Origin: CBDDRG01 sp051306415
GTDB taxonomy: Bacteria > Pseudomonadota > Gammaproteobacteria > Pseudomonadales > Porticoccaceae
Direction of reading: 5' to 3'
Length of the DNA: 28,939 nucleotides
NCBI GenBank assembly: GCA_051306415.1
Contig: JBPPNE010000345.1
Location: 1-28,939 of the forward strand
The notes below the pieces were generated by a model. That model saw only the letters and a program-made list of their open reading frames with translations. It did not search any database and had not been told where the DNA came from. The translations under genes and the position numbers were made by a program. Shown here piece after piece: positions 7,773 to 18,293 of the stretch (position 1 is the stretch's first letter; each line of letters opens with the position of its first letter).

Positions 7773-10700
7773 GTGGCGGTGAGCGAGCAGTCAAGACGCG
7801 GCGGGTGGCAGCGCACCCTGCGTCTATCCTGGGGGCTGCTGGCCATTGCCGTGATTGCCTACGCCACCCTAGTCGTCATCGGCCGCCAGCTTCTGCCTCA
7901 CCTCAGCCGCTATCAGCCGGAGATTAACCACTACTTTTCTCGCCAACTTGGCGTCTCCCTGCAGGCGAGCGGCCTGAGCGGCGAATGGCCGCGCCTGACC
8001 CCTAAGCTGTCCGCGCGGGACATCGCCGTCGCCTCTCTCGCAACCCCGGACGCACCCGCCCTGCTCATCGATAGCGCCGAGGCAGAACTCGACCTCATCG
8101 CGAGCCTGCGCAGCGGCGCGCCGGTGTGGCGGGAATTGCGCCTCGGCAACATCAAGGTCACAGCTGTCGAAGGCGCAGATGGGCACTGGACCATCGGTGG
8201 GCACGGCCTTCGCGGCGGCGCGCAATCCGGTCAGCTCGACCGCTGGCTGGGCGCGCTGCTACTCAGTAAACTGATTCATGTCGACGAGGTCGCGCTGCGC
8301 CTGCGCTTCCATTCCGGCGGCGGCGCCACGGTGGTCGCCAAAGACCTGTTGACCGAAAATAGTGCTGGCTTCCACCGCACCACCGCCGCCCTTGCCATCC
8401 CCGGCGGTGGTGAATCCGCCCAGCTCGTCGTCGAGGGCAGCGGCGACCCGCGCGATCTCGAGCAGTTTGAAGGCCACGGCTACCTGCGCCTGGATCACAT
8501 CAATTTCAGCGGGCCCCTGCGGGCGATCGCCAAACGCTGGTTCCCGGCCACCGCCGCCCGTATCGGCGACATGAAGACGGCAGTGGCCACGGAGCTGTGG
8601 TTCGACGCCGGCGCGGATACCGGTATCCAACTGCGCGGGCGGCTGCGTGCCGCCGAAGTGCCCCTCGTCTGGGCAAGCAATGCGCCACCGCTCAGGAACC
8701 TGCGCGCCAATCTGAGCGGCTGGCTGCGCCCGGGCGAAACCTGGGGTCTGCGCCTGCACGGCCTCGACTTCGATTGGGCCGATAGTGCCATCGATCCCCT
8801 CGACCTCGAGATCAGGCAAAACCTCGGCGCCCACGGCGGCGGCCTGGCGATTGCCGTCGATCACATCGATCTGCAAACGACGGGCCGGATGCTCGCGGCG
8901 ACCGGCCTCGCTGGCGAGCACGGCACCGAAATCCTGCGCACACTGAACCCGCGCGGCAAACTGAAGGCACTCCATCTCGACCTCGATCCGGACCAGGATC
9001 AACTCGTCGGTGTGCGCGTCAATGTGGAGAAGCTCAGCGTTGATCCCGGCAAGGACTCCCCGGGCGCACGCAATATCAGTGGCTATCTGGAGTTCGCCGG
9101 CAACCGGGGCTTCTTCGAGATGGACAGCCCGGAAGGCTTCGCCATGTACTACCCCCAGGCCTACGATGACTACATGGCCCACGGCGCCACCAAGGGACGG
9201 GTGAATCTGCGCTGGGTGCCGGAGGAATCCACGATCCGCATCGCCGGCGGCCCCATCGTCATTGACGGCGAGGAGGGCCAGGGGCGAGCGTATATTTACT
9301 TGAGTCTCCCCATCGCCCATAGTGGTGGCGAGCCCGAAATGTTTTTGCTGGGCGGTCTGCGCAACAGCCACTCCCGCTACAGCCGGCGCTATATCCCCAA
9401 GGAGCTCGATCCCGCCCTGCGGCACTGGCTTGATCGTGCGGTCGGTGACACCGACATCCCCGCTGGTGGCTTTATCTGGCGGGGCTCTTTGCGCGCGAGC
9501 TACCCCAAAGGCCGCCGCATCCTGGTTTACGGCAAACTCGCCAATGGCACTGTCGATTACGATCCCGGTTGGCCCAAAATCACCAACCTGGCAGCCGAAT
9601 TCACCGTCGAAGGCGCCCACCTCCAGGCCGAGATCAGGGAAGGAACGCTGGGCGGCGCGCAGCTGCGTAACGCGGTGGTAGAGACCGACCACTTCCAAAA
9701 CGGCAAGTTGCTATTAAGTGTCAAAGCCGCGGTCAGCGCCCCCCTGCCAACAGCGGTCGACATCCTCGCCGCCTCGCCGCTGCGCGCTCGCGTTGCGAGG
9801 CTCCAGCACTGGCAGCTTGGCGGCGACACCCAGGCAGATCTGGATTTGGCGATTCCGCTGACAGCGGACAAGACCGGAGAACACTACCGGGTGTCCGCTC
9901 GCATCGACCGGGGCCGGATGGCGACCACCAATAGCGGTGTGGTCATCAGCGATATTACCGGCGCTATCGGCTACAACGACGATGCCGGGCTGTATTCGGA
10001 TCAGATCGCCGCCAGCCTGTGGGGACAAGCGCTCACCGGCACCCTCCGCACTCGCGACGGCGAAACCCGTATCGAGACGAACGGGACGCTGGTGGCTGAC
10101 CAGCTACCGCCGTGGAGTCCGCTCATTCAGCGCGGGATCAGTGGCGTTACCGACTACCGCGCCCTGCTCTCCCTGCCGACCGGCCCATCCGCGCCCACGC
10201 TGAGCATCACTTCGACCCTGACCGGTCTCGCGGTGACACTGCCGCCACCGCTCGCGAAAGCCGCAGCAGCGTCGAAACCTGTCACCGCAACACTGACATT
10301 TGCCGCGGACGCCCTACACGGCGAGGCGACCCTCGGCGACGACCTGCGCGCTGTCGCCCGGTTCAGCGATGATGCGCTCGAGCGCGCCACTATCACACTC
10401 GGCGGTTCACCGGCGCAGCCACCGGAGCACCCGGGCCTGCTCATCACCGGGCGGCTGCCGCGCTTTGATCTCGCCGATTGGCTGCCCTGGTTTGGCGGAA
10501 ACACCGGAGGATTCGATCTCGCCGCGCTGCGGCCGCGCTTTGATGTGCATTTGGATGAGCTCAGACTCGGCGGTTTCGGGCTACCCGGCGTCGGACTCGC
10601 GGGCGATTACGGCGCCAACGGCTGGCATCTGCGGGTCGATAGCGCAGTCGCCAGCGGCGAGGTTAACATCCCTGCGAACGGGGTCTCCTCCGTCAACCTG

Positions 10701-11702
10701 AACCATCTTGTCCTGCCCAAGCCGCAACCGGGGGAGAGCGGTTTTCTCGCCACGCTCGACCCTCGCCACCTGCCGGAAATTGATTTCGCAACGGCGAGTT
10801 TGCGGATCGGGGACAGAGCCTGGGGCAAAATTTCATTCAACGCCCGTCGCCTGCCCGCCGGCCTCCACTTCGGCAATATCAATGCCGATATCACCGGACT
10901 CGCCGTCGGCGACAAATCCGGCGATAACTCCAGCGAAGAGACCGCGCTGGACTGGTTGGCCGATGACCACGGCCACCGCACCCACTTGACCGGGAGGCTG
11001 CAGAGCGCTGATCTTGGCAATGTGCTGAAGGCGTGGGAGCTGCCTGCGATCATCACCAGCAAGGAGGCCGCATTCATCGCCGATCTCGGCTGGGACGACA
11101 AACCCTGGAATTTTACCGTCGCCCAGTTGCACGGCCATGTCGCCCTCAACCTGCGCGACGGCAGGTTTTATCGCGCTCCGGGCGTTGCCACCAATGCGTT
11201 GATGAAACTGGTTGGCCTGGTCAATTTCGATACCTGGCTGCGGCGCCTGCGGCTGGATTTCACCGATCTTTTCGCCAGCGGCGTCACGTACGATCACGTC
11301 CGCGGCGGCTTGCGCTTCGATCGCGGGCAACTGGCTTTCGACGAGCCTATCGTGGTCGAATTGCCATCCGGCCGCCTGCGCCTACTCGGCAGCGCCGACT
11401 TGCGGACGGAAACCATCGATGCCAGACTGGTGGCGACCCTACCGGTAAGTACCAACCTGCCCTGGATCGCCGCGCTGGCTGGCGGTTTGCCCGCCGCCGC
11501 CGGCGTCTACTTGTCGGGCAAACTGTTCAAGCGGCAGGTCGATCGGCTGTCGAGTCTCAGCTATCGGGTGACCGGCTCCTGGGATGATCCCGATCTCGCA
11601 GTAGACAAAATCTTTACCGACAGCACCGACAACAAAACAAATAGTACCGACGAAAAGAGGCAACGCGATGCCGAAGGTGGCGGCGATCCAACTAAAAAGT
11701 GA
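7773..11702 (+). CDS. yhdP: YhdP-family AsmA-like envelope protein
   Basis: YhdP is a very large AsmA-like protein anchored in the inner membrane that spans the periplasm; in E. coli YhdP, TamB and YdbH share phospholipid transport to the outer membrane. The product is 1309 residues, close to the family length. One membrane helix lies at about 17-37 (WGLLAIAVIAYATLVVIG), followed by a long beta-rich region with the DUF3971-type segment (FAMYYPQAYDDYMAHG, LHRW-like RHWLDRAV) and an AsmA-like C-terminus (DGRFYRAPGVATNALMKLVG). The start is GTG 7773, with AGGAA seven bases upstream and 10 bases after the rng stop; GTG 7779 is the alternative. Its last 35 bases overlap the next gene. Confidence 0.93.
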   Translation: MAVSEQSRRGGWQRTLRLSWGLLAIAVIAYATLVVIGRQLLPHLSRYQPEINHYFSRQLGVSLQASGLSGEWPRLTPKLSARDIAVASLATPDAPALLIDSAEAELDLIASLRSGAPVWRELRLGNIKVTAVEGADGHWTIGGHGLRGGAQSGQLDRWLGALLLSKLIHVDEVALRLRFHSGGGATVVAKDLLTENSAGFHRTTAALAIPGGGESAQLVVEGSGDPRDLEQFEGHGYLRLDHINFSGPLRAIAKRWFPATAARIGDMKTAVATELWFDAGADTGIQLRGRLRAAEVPLVWASNAPPLRNLRANLSGWLRPGETWGLRLHGLDFDWADSAIDPLDLEIRQNLGAHGGGLAIAVDHIDLQTTGRMLAATGLAGEHGTEILRTLNPRGKLKALHLDLDPDQDQLVGVRVNVEKLSVDPGKDSPGARNISGYLEFAGNRGFFEMDSPEGFAMYYPQAYDDYMAHGATKGRVNLRWVPEESTIRIAGGPIVIDGEEGQGRAYIYLSLPIAHSGGEPEMFLLGGLRNSHSRYSRRYIPKELDPALRHWLDRAVGDTDIPAGGFIWRGSLRASYPKGRRILVYGKLANGTVDYDPGWPKITNLAAEFTVEGAHLQAEIREGTLGGAQLRNAVVETDHFQNGKLLLSVKAAVSAPLPTAVDILAASPLRARVARLQHWQLGGDTQADLDLAIPLTADKTGEHYRVSARIDRGRMATTNSGVVISDITGAIGYNDDAGLYSDQIAASLWGQALTGTLRTRDGETRIETNGTLVADQLPPWSPLIQRGISGVTDYRALLSLPTGPSAPTLSITSTLTGLAVTLPPPLAKAAAASKPVTATLTFAADALHGEATLGDDLRAVARFSDDALERATITLGGSPAQPPEHPGLLITGRLPRFDLADWLPWFGGNTGGFDLAALRPRFDVHLDELRLGGFGLPGVGLAGDYGANGWHLRVDSAVASGEVNIPANGVSSVNLNHLVLPKPQPGESGFLATLDPRHLPEIDFATASLRIGDRAWGKISFNARRLPAGLHFGNINADITGLAVGDKSGDNSSEETALDWLADDHGHRTHLTGRLQSADLGNVLKAWELPAIITSKEAAFIADLGWDDKPWNFTVAQLHGHVALNLRDGRFYRAPGVATNALMKLVGLVNFDTWLRRLRLDFTDLFASGVTYDHVRGGLRFDRGQLAFDEPIVVELPSGRLRLLGSADLRTETIDARLVATLPVSTNLPWIAALAGGLPAAAGVYLSGKLFKRQVDRLSSLSYRVTGSWDDPDLAVDKIFTDSTDNKTNSTDEKRQRDAEGGGDPTKK

Positions 11703-12480
11703 CGGCGACCTCGACACCAATCTGGCGCGTGCCGGCGCGGTCATCGCCGCGGCGGCAACCGCCGGCGCGGAATTGCTGGTTCTGCCAGAGAATTTCGCCT
11801 ATTACGGCGCCGCCGATGCGACCGCGGTCGCCCGTGACGAGCACAGTGTGGATAGCCCGGCGCGGCGATTTCTGGCCGAGCAGGCCCGCCGCTTCGGGGT
11901 CTGGATCGTCGGTGGCACGCTGCCACTGTTCGCTGGCGCGGACGACAGCAAGCCCTATTCAACCTGCCTGCTGCTCGATCCGCAGGGCAGGGAAGTCGCC
12001 CGCTATCAGAAGATTCACCTGTTTGATGTCACGGTCGCCGAAACCGGCAAGCGCTATTGCGAATCCGACGGTTACCAGCACGGCAGTGAACCCGTGGTGG
12101 CGGCCACGCCGCTGGGCAATCTCGGCCTCAGCGTCTGTTACGACCTGCGCTTTCCGGAGCTATACCGCGCGCTCGCTGGGCGCGGCGCCGATATCCTGGT
12201 CGCGCCTTCGGCCTTCACCGCGACCACTGGCAAGGCGCACTGGCGGCTGCTGCTGCAAGCCCGCGCAGTGGAAAATCTCTGCTATGTGATCGGCGCCAAC
12301 CTCGGCAACCGCGATCACCCCACCAAACCAACCTGGGGCGGCTCCGTGATTATCGACCCTTGGGGTGACGTCATCGCCGAGATGGCGGATGAAGAGGGCT
12401 TCATCGTCGCCGACCTGGATTTGCAACGCGTCCTCGATCTGCGCCGCAACATGCCGGTGCTCAATCACCGCCGCCTGTGA
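11668..12480 (+). CDS. nitrilase-family amidase (Nit1/YbeM-like)
   Basis: This 270-residue carbon-nitrogen hydrolase has the complete nitrilase triad: Glu41 in LVLPENFAYYG, Lys115 in RYQKIHLFD and Cys157 in LSVCYDLRFPELYRAL. Close relatives (Nit1, YbeM) are deaminated-glutathione amidases that repair a side product of transaminases; that specificity is inferred from the motif pattern and the usual yhdP-nit neighbourhood. ATG 11668 has AGAGG seven bases upstream and overlaps the end of yhdP by 35 bases, so the two are translationally linked. In many gammaproteobacteria tldD follows; here it does not. Confidence 0.9.
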   Translation: MPKVAAIQLKSDGDLDTNLARAGAVIAAAATAGAELLVLPENFAYYGAADATAVARDEHSVDSPARRFLAEQARRFGVWIVGGTLPLFAGADDSKPYSTCLLLDPQGREVARYQKIHLFDVTVAETGKRYCESDGYQHGSEPVVAATPLGNLGLSVCYDLRFPELYRALAGRGADILVAPSAFTATTGKAHWRLLLQARAVENLCYVIGANLGNRDHPTKPTWGGSVIIDPWGDVIAEMADEEGFIVADLDLQRVLDLRRNMPVLNHRRL

Positions 12481-12585
12481 GCTTTGCGCCTCGCGACCCG
12501 GCGCCACCGACATTGCTGAACTCTTTGACGTCGCGATGCTCTTAACTTCAACTTCGGAAGTGTTGTTTTTCCAGAGCGTCGTGCA

Positions 12586-13140
<555 letters not shown>

Positions 13141-13219
13141 AACTCCCGTCGCACCCAGCACGAAGGGCTTTTCCAGCGCTTTTGGATTATCATTCGCAGT
13201 ATCAGAGAACCCGGGTAAC

Positions 13220-13235
13220 TTACATTGGCCAGTAA
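13220..13235. promoter_or_regulatory. possible operator dyad upstream of fdsG
   Basis: TTAC-ATTGGCCA-GTAA is an inverted repeat with a TGGCCA core, 66 bases upstream of the fdsG start. Formate dehydrogenase operons of this type are often controlled by a LysR-type regulator (FdsR) that binds dyads of this size, but no regulator gene is in the window. This is a weak candidate. Confidence 0.2.
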
Positions 13236-13301
13236 CCGCTGTCTGCCGATTTTTCTTGTAGCCAATGGTCGGTTGTCGACGTCATGGCAGGGGTGTTGAG
13301 C

Positions 13302-13787
13302 ATGGACACTCCGACAACCGACACCACCGTCGCCGCCATTGTAGGCCGTCTGAAGCACCTGCCGGGCGCGCTGTTGCCAATTCTGCACGACATTCAGGAC
13401 ACGCTTGGCTATGTGCCTGCCGAAGCCGTGCCCATCGTCGCCGCAGGCCTCAATCTGTCGCGGGCGGAAGTCCACGGCGTGATGGGCTTCTACCATGACT
13501 TTCACACCGCGCCGCGCGGCCGTCACCGGGTGCAGATCTGCCGCGCCGAGGCCTGTCAGGCGGTGGGTGCGCGCGAACTCGAACAGCACGCGCTGGCAAA
13601 ACTGGGCATTGGCTTTGGCGAGACCAGCGCCGATGGCAACCTGAGCCTGGAGCCCGTGTACTGCTTCGGCAACTGCGCCTGCGGGCCGACGGTGCAGATC
13701 GACGACGAACTCCACGCGCTGGTCACGCCGCTGAAGTTTGATGACCTGCTGGCGGGCGTGCTCGGCGCCGGGGAGCCCGCGATATGA
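13302..13787 (+). CDS. fdsG: NAD-dependent formate dehydrogenase gamma subunit
   Basis: FdsG is a NuoE-like thioredoxin-fold subunit that carries one [2Fe-2S] cluster and passes electrons towards the FMN of FdsB. The 161-residue product has the NuoE helical head (LLPILHDIQDTLGYVP, HGVMGFYHDF) and four cluster cysteines, Cys80 and Cys85 in ICRAEACQ and Cys121 and Cys125 in YCFGNCACGP. ATG 13302 is chosen because AGGGG lies eight bases upstream; ATG 13284 in frame would add six residues without support. The stop overlaps the fdsB start in ATGA. The order G-B-A and the CHSP signature in FdsA identify this as the soluble NAD-linked enzyme and not complex I. Confidence 0.95.
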   Translation: MDTPTTDTTVAAIVGRLKHLPGALLPILHDIQDTLGYVPAEAVPIVAAGLNLSRAEVHGVMGFYHDFHTAPRGRHRVQICRAEACQAVGARELEQHALAKLGIGFGETSADGNLSLEPVYCFGNCACGPTVQIDDELHALVTPLKFDDLLAGVLGAGEPAI

Positions 13788-15325
13788 CCCGCATCTTCGT
13801 CCCCCGCGACACCACTGCCTGCGCACTGGGTGCCGATGAGGTGGCGAATGCGATCGCCGCCCATGCCAGCGACACCCCGATCGAGCTGGTGCGCAACGGC
13901 TCGCGAGGGCTGTTCTGGCTCGAACCTTTGGTTGAGGTCGAAACCGCCGCCGGCCGCATCGCCTACGGGCCGGTCAGCACCGCCGATGTGCCGGGCCTGT
14001 TTGCGGCCGGCTGTTTCGATGACAACGCGCTGGGCGGCGAGCACCCCCTGCGCCTGGGGCCGACCGCCGACATCCCCTATCTGAAAAAACAGCAGCGGGT
14101 GAATTTCGCCCGCGCCGGCATCGGCGACCCACTGTCGCTGGCCGATTATCAGGCACAGCGCGGCTACGTCGGCCTGCGCCGCGCCCTGCAGTTGTCGCCC
14201 CAGCAGGTTATCGACGAGATCAAGGCCTCCGGCCTGCGCGGGCGTGGCGGCGCGGCCTTTCCCGCCGGCATCAAATGGCAGACCGTGCTCGATGCCCCTG
14301 GCGTACAAAAATACATCGTTTGCAATGCCGACGAGGGCGATTCCGGCACCTTCGCCGACCGCCTGCTGATGGAAGCCGATCCGTTCCAGTTGATCGAGGG
14401 CATGACTATTGCCGGAATCGCCGTGGGTGCAACCCAGGGCTACATCTACCTGCGCTCGGAATACCCGCGCGCGCGCCAGGTACTCGGCAGCGCCATCGAT
14501 ACCGCGCGCCGGGAAGGCTTTCTGGGCGCGGATATTCTCGGCAGCGGCAAGACCTTTGAGCTCGAAGTCCGCGTCGGCGCCGGCGCCTACATCTGTGGCG
14601 AGGAGACCTCGCTGCTCGAAAGCCTCGAAGGTAAACGCGCCCTGGTGCGCGCCAAGCCGCCACTGCCAGCGATCAAGGGCCTGTTCGGCCAGCCCACCGT
14701 CATCAACAACGTGCTGACGCTGGCGACGGCAGCCGCCGTGCTGGCCGACGGCGCCGATGCCTACAAAAGCCTGGGCACAGGCCGCTCGCTCGGCACCTTG
14801 CCGATGCAGCTCGCCGGCAACATCAAGCGCGGGGGCATCGTCGAGCTCGCGTTTGGCGCGACGCTGCGCGAACTGGTCGAGGGCTTTGGCGGCGGCACCC
14901 GCAGCGGCCGGCCGATGCGCGCGATCCAGGTCGGCGGCCCGCTCGGCGCCTACCTGCCGGCGTCGCAATGGGATATCCCGCTCGATTATGAGGCCTTTGC
15001 CGCCATCAAGGCCATGCTCGGTCACGGTGGCGTGGTGGTGTTCGACGACACCGTGGACATGGCCGCGCAGGCGCGCTTCGCGATGGAATTCTGCGCGGTG
15101 GAGTCCTGCGGCAAGTGCACGCCCTGCCGCATCGGCGCCGTGCGCGGGGTCGAAGTCATCGACCGCATCCGCGCCGGCGAGAAGCGCGCCGACAACCTGA
15201 TTCTACTGAATGAGCTGTGCGACACCATGGAATTCGGCTCACTGTGCGCAATGGGCGGACTGACGCCCTTCCCTGTGCGCAGCGCGCTGCAACACTTTGG
15301 TGAGGATTTTTACAAGGGCGCTTGA
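13784..15325 (+). CDS. fdsB: NAD-dependent formate dehydrogenase beta subunit
   Basis: FdsB is the NuoF-like diaphorase subunit that binds FMN, NAD and a [4Fe-4S] cluster and makes NADH from formate electrons. The 513-residue product has an N-terminal thioredoxin-like domain (about 1-95) before the NuoF-type core. FMN/NAD motifs are GLRGRGGAAFPAGIKW at about 150-165, CNADEGDSGTFADR, and GAGAYICGEETSLLESLEGK. The [4Fe-4S] ligands are Cys442, Cys445 and Cys448 in SCGKCTPCRIG, with Cys488 in GSLCAMGG. It starts four bases inside fdsG, so the two are translationally coupled. The length fits FdsB with its fused N-terminal domain. Confidence 0.97.
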   Translation: MTRIFVPRDTTACALGADEVANAIAAHASDTPIELVRNGSRGLFWLEPLVEVETAAGRIAYGPVSTADVPGLFAAGCFDDNALGGEHPLRLGPTADIPYLKKQQRVNFARAGIGDPLSLADYQAQRGYVGLRRALQLSPQQVIDEIKASGLRGRGGAAFPAGIKWQTVLDAPGVQKYIVCNADEGDSGTFADRLLMEADPFQLIEGMTIAGIAVGATQGYIYLRSEYPRARQVLGSAIDTARREGFLGADILGSGKTFELEVRVGAGAYICGEETSLLESLEGKRALVRAKPPLPAIKGLFGQPTVINNVLTLATAAAVLADGADAYKSLGTGRSLGTLPMQLAGNIKRGGIVELAFGATLRELVEGFGGGTRSGRPMRAIQVGGPLGAYLPASQWDIPLDYEAFAAIKAMLGHGGVVVFDDTVDMAAQARFAMEFCAVESCGKCTPCRIGAVRGVEVIDRIRAGEKRADNLILLNELCDTMEFGSLCAMGGLTPFPVRSALQHFGEDFYKGA

Positions 15326-15398
15326 CGGTAAACACCCTTTGCCGCGCCCAACCCAGGCTAGCGAGTCCGGACCCTCGCGTTCGGAAGGAGAACCCAAG

Positions 15399-18293
15399 AT
15401 GCTGCAGTTCTTTGAACCAAAAAGCTACGAACCCAAGCCCGATGTCGATTACGGCACGCCGGTGGTGCTGTCGCAGCAGCAGGTCACCCTCGAAATCGAC
15501 GGTGTCGCGGTGACGGTGCCAGCCGGCACCTCGGTGATGCGCGCGGCGGCCGGGCTCGGCATCCGCATTCCCAAATTGTGCGCAACCGATTCCCTCGACG
15601 CCTTCGGCTCCTGCCGCATGTGCATGGTCGAAATCCAGGGCCGCAAGGGCTACCCGGCGTCCTGCACTACCCCGGCCGAGGCCGGCATGGTAGTGCGCAC
15701 CCAGACTGACCCCGTCGCCCGCCTGCGCCGCAATGTGATGGAGCTGTATATCTCCGATCACCCCCTCGACTGCCTGACCTGCGCCGCCAACGGCAATTGC
15801 GAGTTGCAGGATACCGCTGGCGAAGTCGGCCTGCGCGAAGTGCGCTACGGCTACAGCGGTGCGAACCACCTCGACGCCGAGAAGGACACATCGAACCCCT
15901 ATTTCACCTTCGATCCGTCCAAGTGCATCGTCTGCTCGCGCTGCGTGCGCGCCTGCAACGAGGTGCAGGGGACCTTCGCGCTGACCATCGACGGCCGCGG
16001 TTTCGATTCCAAGGTCAGCCCCGGCCAGAATCAGCTGTTCATGGATTCCGAGTGCGTGTCCTGCGGTGCCTGCGTGCAGGCCTGCCCGACCGCGACGCTG
16101 ATGGAAAACAGCATCATCCAGCACGGCCAGCCCGAACACAGTGTGCTGACCACCTGCGCCTACTGCGGCGTCGGCTGCGCCTTCAAGGCAGAGATGCGCG
16201 GCAACACGGTGGTCAACATGACGCCCTGGAAAGACGGCAAGGCCAACGACGGCCACTCCTGTGTGAAAGGCCGCTTCGCGTTCGGCTACGCGACCCACCC
16301 CGACCGCATCACCACGCCGATGATTCGCGAGCGCATCGACCAGCCCTGGCAGGTGGTGTCCTGGGACGAGGCGTTCCAGTTCGCCGCCGCGCGCCTGCGC
16401 ACGATCCAAGAGAAGTACGGCCGCAACAGCATCGGCGGCATCACCTCGTCGCGCTGCACCAACGAGGAGACCTATCTGGTGCAGAAGTTGGTGCGGGCCG
16501 GGTTCGGCAACAACAACGTCGATACCTGCGCGCGCGTCTGCCACTCGCCCACCGGCTATGGCCTGAAGACGACCATGGGTGAATCCGCCGGCACCCAGTC
16601 CTTTGCGTCCGTCGCCAAGGCTGACGTCATCATGGTCATGGGCGCCAACCCGACCGACGCCCACCCGGTGTTCGCGTCGCGGTTGAAACGGCGCCTGCGC
16701 GAGGGGGCCAAGCTGATCGTCGTCGATCCCCGCCGCATCGATCTGGTCAAGGGTCCCCACGTCGAGGCCAGCTACTATCTGCCGGTGCGGCCGGGCACCA
16801 ACGTCGCCTTCATCAACGCCATGGCCCATGTGGTGGTGACCGAGGGTCTGGAAGCCAGCGAATTCATCGCCGAGCGCTGCGAAGAGCCGGCCTACGCGCA
16901 GTGGCGCGCGCTGGTGAGTGAGGAGCGCAACTCACCGGAGGTCACCGAGAGCATCACCGGCATCACCGCCGCCGATGTGCGCGCAGCGGCGCGGCTATTC
17001 GCCACCGGCGGCAATGCCGCTATCTATTACGGCCTCGGCGTCACCGAGCACAGCCAGGGCTCGACCACGGTCATGGGCATCGCCAACCTGGCGATGGCCA
17101 CCGGCAACATCGGCCGCGAGGGCGTCGGCGTGAACCCCCTGCGCGGGCAGAACAATGTGCAGGGCTCCTGCGACATGGGTTCGTTTCCCCACGAACTGCC
17201 GGGCTACCGCCACATCTCCGATGCTGCCACCCGCGCGCTGTTCGAGAACGACTGGCACGTCACCCTCGACGCCGAGCCCGGCCTGCGCATTCCCAACATG
17301 TTCGACGCCGCCATCGACGGCGACTTCAAGGGGCTGTATTGCCAAGGCGAGGACATCGCCCAGTCCGACCCCAACACCCACCACGTCGAATCGGCACTCT
17401 CCTCGCTGGAATGCCTGATCGTGCAGGATTTGTTCCTCAACGAAACCGCCAAGTTCGCCCATGTGTTCCTGCCGGGGGCATCTTTCCTGGAGAAGGACGG
17501 CACTTTCACCAACGCGGAACGGCGCATCTCCCGCGTCCGCCGCGCGATGCCGCCCAAGGCTGGACTCGCCGACTGGGAGGCCACGCTGGGTCTCGCCAAG
17601 GCACTGGGACTGGACATGAGTTACAGCCATCCCGGCGAGATCATGGCCGAGATCGCGCGGCTGACGCCCACGTTCACCGGCGTCAGCTACGCGCGCCTCG
17701 ATGAACTCGGCAGCATTCAATGGCCCTGCAATGCCGAGGCGCCGGAGGGCACGCCGACCATGCACGAGGACGAGTTCGTGCGCGGCCTCGGTCACTTCGC
17801 CCTCACCGAGTTCGTGCCCACGGACGAGCGCGCGACCAGAAAGTTTCCGCTATTGCTCACCACCGGGCGCATCCTGTCGCAGTACAACGTCGGCGCCCAG
17901 ACCCGGCGCACCGCCAACACCTCCTGGCACCCCGAGGATGTGCTGGAGATTCACCCCCACGACGCCGAGGAGCGGGGGATTGAGGAAGGCGACTGGGTTG
18001 GCATCCAGAGCCGCGTCGGCGACACCGTGCTGCGCGCCCGCATCACCGACCGGGTGCAGCCCGGCGTGGTGTACACCACCTTCCATCACCCGGTATCCGG
18101 GGCCAACGTCATCACCACCGACAACTCCGATTGGGCGACCAACTGCCCGGAGTACAAGGTCACGGCGGTGCAGGCGAGCAAGGTGACCGCGCCGTCCCAA
18201 TGGCAGACCCGCCAGCGCGAATTCAACGAACAGCAACTCAAGCTGCTCAAACAGGCCAAACGCCGTGAGCACACCGCCAGCACCGCGACCTAG
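15399..18293 (+). CDS. fdsA: NAD-dependent formate dehydrogenase alpha (molybdenum) subunit
   Basis: FdsA is the catalytic subunit: it oxidises formate to CO2 at a bis-MGD molybdenum centre in the cytoplasm. The product is 964 residues. N-terminal [2Fe-2S] ligands are Cys61, 72, 75 and 89; a NuoG-type site follows at His121, Cys125, 128 and 134; two ferredoxin-like [4Fe-4S] motifs lie at Cys176-186 and Cys219-229; the proximal cluster uses Cys253, 256, 260 and 288 (CAYCGVGC). The Mo ligand is Cys381 in CARVCHSPTGYGL, so this is a cysteine and not selenocysteine enzyme. The C-terminal molybdopterin domain is complete. ATG 15399 has a strong GGAAGGAG eight bases upstream; a longer open frame from 15297 overlaps fdsB and is not the start. 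Confidence 0.98.
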   Translation: MLQFFEPKSYEPKPDVDYGTPVVLSQQQVTLEIDGVAVTVPAGTSVMRAAAGLGIRIPKLCATDSLDAFGSCRMCMVEIQGRKGYPASCTTPAEAGMVVRTQTDPVARLRRNVMELYISDHPLDCLTCAANGNCELQDTAGEVGLREVRYGYSGANHLDAEKDTSNPYFTFDPSKCIVCSRCVRACNEVQGTFALTIDGRGFDSKVSPGQNQLFMDSECVSCGACVQACPTATLMENSIIQHGQPEHSVLTTCAYCGVGCAFKAEMRGNTVVNMTPWKDGKANDGHSCVKGRFAFGYATHPDRITTPMIRERIDQPWQVVSWDEAFQFAAARLRTIQEKYGRNSIGGITSSRCTNEETYLVQKLVRAGFGNNNVDTCARVCHSPTGYGLKTTMGESAGTQSFASVAKADVIMVMGANPTDAHPVFASRLKRRLREGAKLIVVDPRRIDLVKGPHVEASYYLPVRPGTNVAFINAMAHVVVTEGLEASEFIAERCEEPAYAQWRALVSEERNSPEVTESITGITAADVRAAARLFATGGNAAIYYGLGVTEHSQGSTTVMGIANLAMATGNIGREGVGVNPLRGQNNVQGSCDMGSFPHELPGYRHISDAATRALFENDWHVTLDAEPGLRIPNMFDAAIDGDFKGLYCQGEDIAQSDPNTHHVESALSSLECLIVQDLFLNETAKFAHVFLPGASFLEKDGTFTNAERRISRVRRAMPPKAGLADWEATLGLAKALGLDMSYSHPGEIMAEIARLTPTFTGVSYARLDELGSIQWPCNAEAPEGTPTMHEDEFVRGLGHFALTEFVPTDERATRKFPLLLTTGRILSQYNVGAQTRRTANTSWHPEDVLEIHPHDAEERGIEEGDWVGIQSRVGDTVLRARITDRVQPGVVYTTFHHPVSGANVITTDNSDWATNCPEYKVTAVQASKVTAPSQWQTRQREFNEQQLKLLKQAKRREHTASTAT

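Noticed and set aside
8259..9698. 479-codon open frame antisense to yhdP
   Set aside because: No recognisable domain; the plus-strand yhdP reading explains the region.
12531..12575. Possible terminator after the nitrilase gene (ACTTC-G-GAAGT then a T-run)
   Set aside because: The stem is five pairs with a one-base loop, which is not a credible hairpin.
13556..16829. Two antisense open frames of 489 and 557 codons across fdsB/fdsA
   Set aside because: fdsB and fdsA have complete cofactor motifs on the plus strand; the antisense frames have none.
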